Positions 1 through 5,441 of a stretch of 13,137 nt of DNA are shown piece after piece; position 1 is the stretch's first letter, and each line of letters starts with the position of its first letter. A model generated the notes under the pieces. The model ran no database searches, was not told the DNA's origin, and was given only the letters and a program-made list of their open reading frames with translations. Location: positions 1-13,137 of the forward strand of contig JAFGOG010000094.1 in the NCBI GenBank assembly GCA_016926595.1, given 5' to 3'. The position numbers and the translations under genes were made by a program. Source of the stretch: Anaerolineae bacterium. Its GTDB lineage: Bacteria > Chloroflexota > Anaerolineae > JAAYZQ01.

Positions 1-192
1 CTCAGCCCCGGCGGCAGCGAGTGGAGCTCGTCGGGCGCGCACATGGTCAACGGTACACTTGGTCAGTTTGCCATCGGCCCCGTCGCCGCAACCGGCGGCC
101 ATAGTATCGGCTCTGGCTATTGGTACGGCGTCCGCCAGGCTACCTTGATCAACTATCGCTTCTACCTGCCCCTCGTCCTGAAGAATATCTGA
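1..192 (+). CDS. Secreted/surface protein, C-terminal fragment with YLPLVLKN tail
   Basis: Frame 1 is open from the left edge to a TGA at 190-192, giving the last 63 residues of a protein whose start is outside the window. The fragment is Gly/Ser/Thr-rich and contains NGTLGQFAIGP, GHSIGSGYWYGV and the end YRFYLPLVLKNI. From memory, the combination of a NGTLGQ...GSGYWYG module with a terminal YLPLVLK-type string is frequent at the C-terminus of exported proteins of Chloroflexota, where it may act as a cell-surface or secretion tail; that role is inference. The catalytic or binding part cannot be seen. A hairpin follows directly, so this is the last gene of its transcript. I am fairly sure that it is coding and exported, but cannot name the product. 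Confidence 0.75.
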   Translation, partial: LSPGGSEWSSSGAHMVNGTLGQFAIGPVAATGGHSIGSGYWYGVRQATLINYRFYLPLVLKNI

Positions 193-198
193 ATGCAA

Positions 199-238
199 GG
201 CTGGAAGGTTGAGAGGGTTACCTCGCAGCCTTCCAGCC
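199..238 (+). terminator. Hairpin after the surface-protein gene
   Basis: A perfect 10-bp inverted repeat, GGCTGGAAGG (199-208) and CCTTCCAGCC (229-238), encloses a 20-nt loop. The loop can itself pair GAGG (213-216) with CCTC (221-224). It begins 7 nt after the stop of the preceding gene. There is no strong T-run downstream, so it is a terminator-like hairpin rather than a textbook intrinsic terminator. Confidence 0.5.
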
Positions 239-251
239 GCCAACCTCTACT

Positions 252-280
252 TTGACCTAAACCCCTTTTCCGGGTAAAAT
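252..280 (+). promoter_or_regulatory. Sigma-70-type promoter for the B-box gene and recN
   Basis: A -35 box TTGACC (252-257, 5 of 6 to consensus) and a -10 box TAAAAT (275-280, 5 of 6) are separated by exactly 17 nt. Transcription would begin near 287, giving a leader of roughly 24 nt before the ATG at 311. A Shine-Dalgarno-like GGGAG lies at 297-300 and just before. No competing promoter is visible in front of recN, so this probably drives both genes. Confidence 0.65.
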
Positions 281-310
281 CATCGACACTACATTGGGAG
301 CAAGCCAATC

Positions 311-901
311 ATGACCGCTGCATCCGAACCAGATGAGCTGGAGCAAGTCATCGCCGAGGCCTCACGCCGGCTGGAAGAGACCGCTGGCCCTGCTCCGGCC
401 GGGAGAGCGCCGCTCGACGACGGTGTGCTGTATTGCGCCAACCATCCCAACGTCCAGACGCTGCTGCGCTGCAACCGTTGCGGCAAGCCGATCTGCACCC
501 GCTGCGCCATCCAGACGCCGGTCGGCTATCGCTGCCGGCAATGCATCAGCCAGCAGCGGGCTGTCTATTTCAGCGGCGGCGCCTCCGATTATGTCGTCGG
601 TGGGCTGATCGCCGCCATCCTGGGTGGCCTGGCCAGCCTAGTCATCTCTTTGTTGGGCGGCGCCTGGTTCTTTGGGCTGATCCTGGGGCCGACCGCCGGC
701 ATCGCCATCGCTGAGGTGGTGCGCTGGGCGGTACGCCGCCGGCGGAGTCAACACCTGTGGCTGGTCGTGGGCGGCGGCATGGTCCTCGGCTCACTGCCGG
801 CCCTGGTCCTCTTCCTGTCGCATTTCAGTCTGTGGTCGCTACTGACCATAGGCTTATTCCTGCTCCTGGCCGTGGGCGCTGCTACGGCCAGGCTGAGGTA
901 G
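311..901 (+). CDS. B-box zinc-finger multi-spanning membrane protein
   Basis: This is a 196-residue protein. Residues 41-78 form a B-box-like zinc finger with candidate ligands C42, H45, C54, C57, C62, C65, C75 and C78 (YCANHP, LLRCNRCGKPICTRC, GYRCRQC). Before it is a short acidic, Ala/Pro-rich tail. After it come about four hydrophobic segments (about 95-117, 119-139, 149-170, 173-190), with a basic loop VRRRR near 141-145. Proteins with this layout (cytosolic zinc finger plus membrane domain) are widespread in bacteria and mostly uncharacterised. The finger suggests protein-protein contact at the inner face of the membrane. The ATG at 311 fits the promoter and the GGGAG upstream. The stop TAG (899-901) overlaps the recN ribosome-binding site, so the two genes are probably co-transcribed and coupled. 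Function unknown. Confidence 0.85.
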   Translation: MTAASEPDELEQVIAEASRRLEETAGPAPAGRAPLDDGVLYCANHPNVQTLLRCNRCGKPICTRCAIQTPVGYRCRQCISQQRAVYFSGGASDYVVGGLIAAILGGLASLVISLLGGAWFFGLILGPTAGIAIAEVVRWAVRRRRSQHLWLVVGGGMVLGSLPALVLFLSHFSLWSLLTIGLFLLLAVGAATARLR

Positions 902-903
902 AT

Positions 904-2667
904 ATGCTAAGCGAGCTGGCCGTTCACAACTTTGCCATCATCGACAAGCTCAATCTCAAGTTCGGCTCCGGTTTCAACGTCTTGACCGGCGAGACCGGCG
1001 CTGGCAAGTCGATCATCATCGACGCCGTCAGCCTGCTGCTTGGCGGACGGGGCGAAGCCGAGGTTGTCCGCTCTGGCGCCGATCTGGCAGTCGTCGAAGG
1101 CACTTTCCTGCTCGACGCCGAGATTCAGGCGGTCGTCGGTTCGCTGCTGGCCGAAGATGGGCTGGAGGGGGATGAGCCGGGCGTCCTGCTCTTAGGCCGT
1201 GAGATCCGCCGCGAGGGCCGCAACGTGTGCCGTGTCAACGGCCGGGCGGTCCCGGTCAAGACCCTGGAAAAGATCGGCCAGTGTCTGGTCGACATCCATG
1301 GCCAGACCGAGCACCTGTCGCTGATGCGGGTCCGTGAGCATGTGGAGTTGCTGGACCGCTACGGCGGGCTGTGGCCGTTGCGTGACCAGGTCTCTGGCCT
1401 GGTGCGCGATCTGCGCGCCGTGCGCCGCGAGCTGGCCGGCCTGCGCCGCGACGAGCGCGAGCTGGCCCGCCGCGTCGACCTGCTCACCTACCAGGTCAAC
1501 GAGATCCAGGCTGCCCGCCTGCAGGTCGGCGAGGAGGAGGAGCTTGCCCAGGAGCGCACCCGCCTGGCCAACGCCGAGCAGTTGACCGCCCTGGCCGGCG
1601 AGGCCTACCACGCCCTGTACGAGAGCGACGAAGACCAGGCCTCGGCTGTCGACCTTCTCCAGGGCGCGGGCCGTGCCTTGGCCGGCTTGGTCAGGCTTGA
1701 CGCATCCACCGAGGCCTTGGGCAAGGCAGCCGATACGCTCGGCTACCAGGTGCAGGACCTGGCCGAGTCGGTGCGCGCCTACCGAGACCGGATCGAGTTC
1801 AACCCGGAGCGGCTGAACCAGGTTGAGGAGCGGCTGGGCCTCATCCGCAGTCTACAGAGAAAGTATGGCGAGACGATCGCCGACATACTGGCCTTTGCCG
1901 AACGGGCTCGCCGCGAGGTGGAGACGATCGAGCACAGCGGCGAGCGGATTGCCGAGCTGGAGGCCGACGAGGAGCGCCTGTTGCACGACCTGGGCGGGTT
2001 GGGGGCCGACCTGTCTGCCCGGCGGCGCGAGGCGGGCGAGCGCCTGGCCGCCGGCATCGAGGCCGAGCTGAATGAGCTGAACATGGCCCGCGCCCGCTTT
2101 GGCGTCGACCTGGCCTGGAGCGACCAGGCCGACGGCGCCTACGTCGAGGGCCGGCGGGTGGCCTTTGACAGCACCGGCCTCGACCGCGTCGAGTTTCTGG
2201 TCTCGCCCAACGTCGGCGAGCCGCTCAAGCCGCTGGTTCGCATCGCCTCCGGCGGCGAGACCTCGCGACTGATGCTGGCCCTCAAGACCGTCCTGGCCCA
2301 GGCCGATCACACCCCAACCCTCATCTTTGACGAGATCGACGCTGGCATCGGCGGCCGGGTCGGCGCCGTCGTCGGCCACAAGCTGTGGGGGCTGACGGCC
2401 GGTGATGGCGGCAAGGCCCGCCGCCACCAGGTGCTGTGCGTCACCCACCTGCCGCAGCTCGCTTCCTACGGCGACCTGCACCTCATGGTGCGCAAGGGGA
2501 TCGTCGGCGACCGGACCGTGACCACCGTCCAGGAACTGCACGACGCCGACCGTGTGCAGGAGCTGGCTGGCATGTTGGGCGCCCCGACCGACAAGACCCG
2601 CGCCAGCGCCCGGGAGATGCTCGCGGCCAGCGACCAGGCCAAAGGGCCAATCTACCCTGATGTATAG
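904..2667 (+). CDS. recN: DNA repair protein RecN
   Basis: This is a 587-residue SMC-like ATPase that acts in recombinational repair of double-strand breaks. The Walker A motif GETGAGKS is at residues 29-36, inside the typical RecN start MLSELAVHNFAIID. A long central alpha-helical, Arg/Glu-rich coiled-coil region covers about 170-400. The ABC signature ASGGETSRL is at 448-456, Walker B LIFDEID at 473-479, followed by AGIGGRVG, and the H-loop VTHLPQLASYGD is near the C-terminus. The length matches the family. The frame stays open upstream to 757, but that extension overlaps the previous gene and looks nothing like RecN. The ATG at 904 has GAGG at 895-898 and gives the conserved N-terminus. 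It lies 2 nt after the B-box gene stop, which indicates an operon. Confidence 0.97.
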   Translation: MLSELAVHNFAIIDKLNLKFGSGFNVLTGETGAGKSIIIDAVSLLLGGRGEAEVVRSGADLAVVEGTFLLDAEIQAVVGSLLAEDGLEGDEPGVLLLGREIRREGRNVCRVNGRAVPVKTLEKIGQCLVDIHGQTEHLSLMRVREHVELLDRYGGLWPLRDQVSGLVRDLRAVRRELAGLRRDERELARRVDLLTYQVNEIQAARLQVGEEEELAQERTRLANAEQLTALAGEAYHALYESDEDQASAVDLLQGAGRALAGLVRLDASTEALGKAADTLGYQVQDLAESVRAYRDRIEFNPERLNQVEERLGLIRSLQRKYGETIADILAFAERARREVETIEHSGERIAELEADEERLLHDLGGLGADLSARRREAGERLAAGIEAELNELNMARARFGVDLAWSDQADGAYVEGRRVAFDSTGLDRVEFLVSPNVGEPLKPLVRIASGGETSRLMLALKTVLAQADHTPTLIFDEIDAGIGGRVGAVVGHKLWGLTAGDGGKARRHQVLCVTHLPQLASYGDLHLMVRKGIVGDRTVTTVQELHDADRVQELAGMLGAPTDKTRASAREMLAASDQAKGPIYPDV

Positions 2668-2737
2668 ATCAGCCGTCAGCCAACGGCTGATAGCTGGCAG
2701 CTCATGGCTGGTAGCTGAAGGCCGATAGCTGACAGCT
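2668..2737 (+). repeat. Degenerate heptanucleotide tandem repeat, 10 units
   Basis: Beginning on the base after the recN stop, 70 nt divide into ten 7-nt units: ATCAGCC, GTCAGCC, AACGGCT, GATAGCT, GGCAGCT, CATGGCT, GGTAGCT, GAAGGCC, GATAGCT, GACAGCT. The core is approximately GRYAGCT. GATAGCT occurs twice exactly. The first units can also fold as AGCCGT/ACGGCT (2671-2676 with 2683-2688). The array ends 7 nt before the AAGGAGG of the next gene. It is far too short-period for CRISPR. Its role (spacer, protein-binding site, slippage product) is unknown. Confidence 0.8.
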
Positions 2738-2757
2738 TGTGCTTAAGGAGGAACAGG

Positions 2758-3705
2758 ATGGATCAATGGCTCGAGTCGCTGGTGCCGTGGGGCACCAACG
2801 CGATCGTCTGGGTCCAATCGGTAGTGAGCCAGGGACTGGACCCCATTTTCAAGTTCTTCACCTACCTGGGCTACGAAGAGCTTTACCTCGTCCTGCTGCC
2901 CCTCGTCTACTGGTGCATCAGCAAGCCGGTCGGCATCGGCCTGGGCTACATCGCCATGCTCTCGGCCTGGCTCAACGGCGCCTTTAAGAACATCTTTGAC
3001 ATAGCCCGCCCCTGTGAGGCGCCCAACTCGTGCGACACCCCCATCCGCATTCCGTTGCCCGAGACTAGTTTCTCCTTCCCCAGCGGCCACGCACAGAACG
3101 CGGTTGCCAACTGGGGCTACCTGGCCCTCCACTTTCGCAGATGGACCGGCTGGGTCGTCGCCGTCATCCTCATGCTAGGTATTGGCCTGTCGCGCATCGT
3201 TCTGGGCGTCCACTTTCCCGAGGACGTCATCGGCGGCTGGCTCATCGGCCTTGTCCTGCTGGCGGCTTTTGCCCTGTTTGCGCCGGTTGTGGGCCACTGG
3301 GTCGCCCGGCAAAAGATGCCGGTCCAGGTCGCCCTGGCCACTGGACTGCCGTTCCTCCTGATCTTTCTCCATCCGACCGATCGGGCTGGCTTGTATCCTG
3401 CCGAAGATGCGGTCAAGACCATGAGCGCCTTGATCGGCATGGGCGTTGGCGTGTTGATGGAAAGGGCCTGGCTCGGCTTCCGGGTGGACGGCGCCTGGTG
3501 GCGGCGCGCTCTGCGTCTGCTAGTGGGACTGGTCATCGTCGTCATCTTTTACGCCGGCCCCAAGCTGATCATCCCGGACGGCCTGCCTTACGGACTGGAC
3601 ACAGCGGTGCGCCTGGTGCGCTATGTCGTGCTCGGTTGGGTCATCGCTTTTGGCTGCCCCTGGCTGTTTGTCCGCCTCAAACTGGCCGACGCTGAGCACC
3701 TTTAG
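2758..3705 (+). CDS. PAP2-family membrane phosphatase
   Basis: This 315-residue polytopic membrane protein carries all three PAP2 phosphatase motifs: K-x6-RP (K77 to R84-P85, in FKNIFDIARP), PSGH (108-111) and SR-x5-H-x3-D (S145-R146, H152, D156). H111 and H152 are expected as the general acid and the nucleophile. Members dephosphorylate lipid phosphates such as phosphatidate, undecaprenyl diphosphate or sphingosine phosphate; the substrate here cannot be told. About six to eight hydrophobic segments are present. The region after residue 170 has additional membrane spans beyond the catalytic core, making it longer than minimal PAP2 proteins. The frame is open from 2737, but the ATG at 2758 has a perfect AAGGAGG (2745-2751) 6 nt upstream and starts MDQWLESL, so it is chosen. 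It could belong to lipid recycling or cell-wall carrier recycling. Confidence 0.9.
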   Translation: MDQWLESLVPWGTNAIVWVQSVVSQGLDPIFKFFTYLGYEELYLVLLPLVYWCISKPVGIGLGYIAMLSAWLNGAFKNIFDIARPCEAPNSCDTPIRIPLPETSFSFPSGHAQNAVANWGYLALHFRRWTGWVVAVILMLGIGLSRIVLGVHFPEDVIGGWLIGLVLLAAFALFAPVVGHWVARQKMPVQVALATGLPFLLIFLHPTDRAGLYPAEDAVKTMSALIGMGVGVLMERAWLGFRVDGAWWRRALRLLVGLVIVVIFYAGPKLIIPDGLPYGLDTAVRLVRYVVLGWVIAFGCPWLFVRLKLADAEHL

Positions 3706-3763
3706 AAAATGGTCAAAATTCACCTTTGCTGCACAATTTCTCCATCGAATCTTCACAACTCTA

Positions 3764-3772
3764 TGGTATAAT
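3764..3772 (+). promoter_or_regulatory. Extended -10 promoter of the exported helical protein
   Basis: TGG-TATAAT (3764-3772) is a perfect -10 hexamer with an upstream TGN extension. It sits 30 nt before the ATG at 3803 in a locally AT-rich stretch. The expected -35 position (about 3744-3749, ATCGAA) does not match consensus, which is usual for extended -10 promoters. A start near 3779 leaves a short leader holding the GGAGGGAGGA ribosome-binding site (3790-3799). Confidence 0.6.
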
Positions 3773-3802
3773 GCTTTTGAAATCACCCTGGAGGGAGGAA
3801 CC

Positions 3803-4513
3803 ATGAGGAAATTCTGGAAGGTAGCAGCCGTCGTGGCGGTGGTCGTCGTCTTGGGTACCGCGGCAATGGCTGCCGTAGCCGTGGCCCAGGAGGGCACGGA
3901 TGGTGTCAGGGACAGGTTGGCCGACCTGAAGCAAGAGTTTCGCGAGGTGGTGGCCAGGATCTTGGGCATCAGCGTCGAGGAGTATGATGCGGCGCTGGAC
4001 CAGGCCCGCGAACAGGTGTTGGACAAGGCTGTGGAGGAAGGCAATTTGACCCAGGATCAGGCCGACCGGATCCGCGAACGGGTTGACGAGGGTTTTGGCC
4101 CTGGTATAATGGGCCGTGGCATGATGGGCCGCGGTATGGATCGTGGATTGTTGGGCCGCAGCTTGGGGCGGGGTATGATGGGCGACTCGGAGGACTCGCT
4201 GATCGCTGTGGCTGCCGATAAGTTGGGCATGACTATTGGCGAGCTAATGACCCAGCTAAAGGATGGCAGGACCATCGCCGATCTGGCCCAGGAAAAAGGC
4301 GTCGACTTGCAGATCATCGTCGATGCCCTTGTGGCATCATGTCAGGAGAGGCTGAGCCAGGCTGTGACTGACGGCAAGATCACCCAGGATCAGGCCGATC
4401 GGATGCTCGAAAAGATGCGGGACATGATCGAGGATCATCTGAACGGCGAGATGCCGATGTTCGGCCCTGGCGGCCGGGGCATGATGGACGACTGCGACGG
4501 CGACGAGCTGTAA
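3803..4513 (+). CDS. Exported protein with two DUF2680-like helical modules and Met/Gly/Arg-rich linker
   Basis: This 236-residue precursor begins with a signal peptide (MRKFWK, hydrophobic 8-28, likely cleavage after AVA at 26-28). Residues 34-96 and about 132-212 are related amphipathic helical modules; each ends in a matching unit, AVEEGNLTQDQADRI (76-90) and AVTDGKITQDQADRM (187-201). The second module has the typical form LGMTIGELMTQLKDGRTIAD. Between them, 100-128 is a low-complexity linker with repeated GRGMM, MGRG and GRG elements. The acidic end (217-236) holds a further GRGMM and one Cys. This resembles DUF2680/YckD-type exported proteins, whose function is unknown. Met clusters could bind Cu(I) or the linker could be merely flexible; both are inference. 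The ATG at 3803 has a strong GGAGGGAGGA and follows an extended -10 promoter; the open frame upstream to 3623 overlaps the PAP2 gene and is rejected. Confidence 0.85.
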   Translation: MRKFWKVAAVVAVVVVLGTAAMAAVAVAQEGTDGVRDRLADLKQEFREVVARILGISVEEYDAALDQAREQVLDKAVEEGNLTQDQADRIRERVDEGFGPGIMGRGMMGRGMDRGLLGRSLGRGMMGDSEDSLIAVAADKLGMTIGELMTQLKDGRTIADLAQEKGVDLQIIVDALVASCQERLSQAVTDGKITQDQADRMLEKMRDMIEDHLNGEMPMFGPGGRGMMDDCDGDEL

Positions 4514-4537
4514 ATCGACCAGGCTCTGACGGGGCGG

Positions 4538-4575
4538 TGAGGGGCAGGCCTGCCGATCTGGCAGCCTGCCCCTCA
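4538..4575 (+). terminator. Strong hairpin terminator
   Basis: Arms TGAGGGGCAGGC (4538-4549) and GCCTGCCCCTCA (4564-4575) pair perfectly over 12 bp. After a single bulged C, a further TGCC/GGCA (4551-4554 with 4560-4563) closes a 5-nt GATCT loop. It lies 24 nt after the stop of the exported-protein gene. The downstream flank (TGACTTATC) is only weakly T-rich. It separates that gene from the response-regulator gene. Confidence 0.65.
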
Positions 4576-4580
4576 TGACT

Positions 4581-4623
4581 TATCAGAGGTCCGATGTTTG
4601 CAGTAAACATCGGACCTCTGATA
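4581..4623. promoter_or_regulatory. Perfect 19-bp palindrome on the response-regulator promoter (operator candidate)
   Basis: Arms TATCAGAGGTCCGATGTTT (4581-4599) and AAACATCGGACCTCTGATA (4605-4623) match without mismatch around a 5-nt centre GCAGT. The right arm runs into the -10 box at 4622-4627, so the palindrome fills the region where the -35 and spacer must lie. As DNA it could be an operator for a dimeric regulator, possibly the product of the following gene. As RNA it would only be made by read-through from upstream and could then act as a second terminator, although a T-run is lacking. It could also be a copy of a dispersed intergenic palindrome. Confidence 0.6.
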
Positions 4624-4627
4624 TAAT
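4622..4627 (+). promoter_or_regulatory. -10 box of the response-regulator gene
   Basis: TATAAT is a perfect -10 hexamer 14 nt before the ATG at 4642. A start about 7 nt downstream (near 4633-4635) would leave a leader of only about 8 nt, made almost entirely of the AGGGGAG ribosome-binding site (4632-4638). The -35 region is poor (TTTGCA at 4597-4602 with 19-nt spacing, or TGCAGT at 17 nt), consistent with a promoter that needs or is blocked by a factor at the palindrome. Confidence 0.5.
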
Positions 4628-4641
4628 TGCCAGGGGAGAGA

Positions 4642-5382
4642 ATGTCACAGCGTATCCTGGTGGTGGACGATGACAAGGAGATTGTTCGCCTAGTGCGGGC
4701 TTATATGGAGCAGGCTGGCTACCAGGTCCTCGTGGCCTACGACGGCGAGTCTGCCCTGCACTGCATCCGCCGCGAACGCCCCGACCTGGTCGTGCTCGAC
4801 CTGATGCTTCCCGACCGCGACGGCTGGGACGTGACGCGCATCGTGCGCGGTGATCCGGCCTTAGCCACTACTCCGATCGTCATGCTCACCGCCCGCATCG
4901 AAGATAACGACAAGATCGTCGGCCTCGAGCTGGGCGCTGACGATTACGTCGCCAAGCCGTTCAACCCCCGTGAATTGGTGGCCCGAGTACGGGCTGTGCT
5001 GCGCCGCGCCCACGGCGATCTAGCCCCCTCCCGTGTGATTCAGGCTGGTCCGCTGCTGCTTGACCTCGACGCGCACGAGGTCCGGCTGAATGGCAAGCTG
5101 GTGGAGCTAACCCGCACCGAGTTCGGCTTGTTACACGCCCTGGCTGAGCACCCCGATCGCGCTCTCACCCGCCTGGAAATGATCGAGCGGGGCCTGGGCT
5201 ATAGCTACGAAGGTCTGGAGCGGACCGTCGACAGCCACGTCAAGAACCTGCGCCGCAAACTGGCCGACGCACATGATGCGGGCAGCACTGGTTCGGCGGC
5301 GGCCCTGATCGAGACGGTTTTTGGCATTGGCTACCGGCTGCGGATCGAGTCAACCTGTGCCGCAAGTCCTTCCGGACCTTGA
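4642..5382 (+). CDS. OmpR/PhoB-family response regulator (orphan)
   Basis: This is a 246-residue two-component transcription regulator. The receiver domain (about 4-120) has acidic pocket D9-D10, phospho-acceptor D53 (VVLDLMLPD), T83 and K105 (VAKPFNP). The C-terminal winged-helix DNA-binding domain (about 132-236) shows LTRTEFGLLHALAEHP, the recognition-helix region ERTVDSHVKNLRRKL, and the wing VFGIGYRL, as in PhoB/OmpR. The usual length is about 225-245, so it is complete with a short extra tail. The frame starts at TTG 4627, but the ATG at 4642 with AGGGGAG upstream gives the canonical MSQRILVVDDD. No histidine kinase lies next to it; the following gene is convergent. The palindrome on its promoter suggests tight control, possibly autoregulation (inference). 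Targets and signal are unknown. Confidence 0.93.
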   Translation: MSQRILVVDDDKEIVRLVRAYMEQAGYQVLVAYDGESALHCIRRERPDLVVLDLMLPDRDGWDVTRIVRGDPALATTPIVMLTARIEDNDKIVGLELGADDYVAKPFNPRELVARVRAVLRRAHGDLAPSRVIQAGPLLLDLDAHEVRLNGKLVELTRTEFGLLHALAEHPDRALTRLEMIERGLGYSYEGLERTVDSHVKNLRRKLADAHDAGSTGSAAALIETVFGIGYRLRIESTCAASPSGP

Positions 5383-5411
5383 TCTCAAGTCTGAAATCGT
5401 GCATGGGTGTA

Positions 5412-5436
5412 GGGGCCAACCCCGCGTGGTTGCCCT
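5412..5436. repeat. Short imperfect hairpin between convergent genes
   Basis: GGGC-c-AACC (5413-5421) pairs with GGTTGCCC (5428-5435) around a 6-nt CCGCGT loop with one bulged C. It lies in the 59-nt gap between the convergent response-regulator and acidic-protein genes, so it may serve as a bidirectional terminator. From memory, GTAGGGGC-AACC...GGTT-GCCC palindromes occur as dispersed intergenic elements in several bacterial phyla, including Chloroflexota, so it may be a degenerate copy of one. No T-run is present. Confidence 0.35.
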
Positions 5437-5441
5437 CCGGC

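Noticed and set aside
757..903. Upstream extension of the recN frame
   Set aside because: It overlaps the B-box gene, adds 49 residues not like RecN, and the ATG at 904 has its own ribosome-binding site and the conserved N-terminus.
1852..2541. Long antisense open frame (229 codons) within recN
   Set aside because: It is a shadow of the GC-rich recN codons: low-complexity, no ribosome-binding site, no recognisable domain.
2668..2737. CRISPR-like array
   Set aside because: The period is 7 nt with no spacers between units; not a CRISPR array.
4101..4110. TGGTATAAT inside the exported-protein gene
   Set aside because: It arises from codons for the Gly-Ile-Met segment of the linker; no gene starts downstream at a suitable distance.
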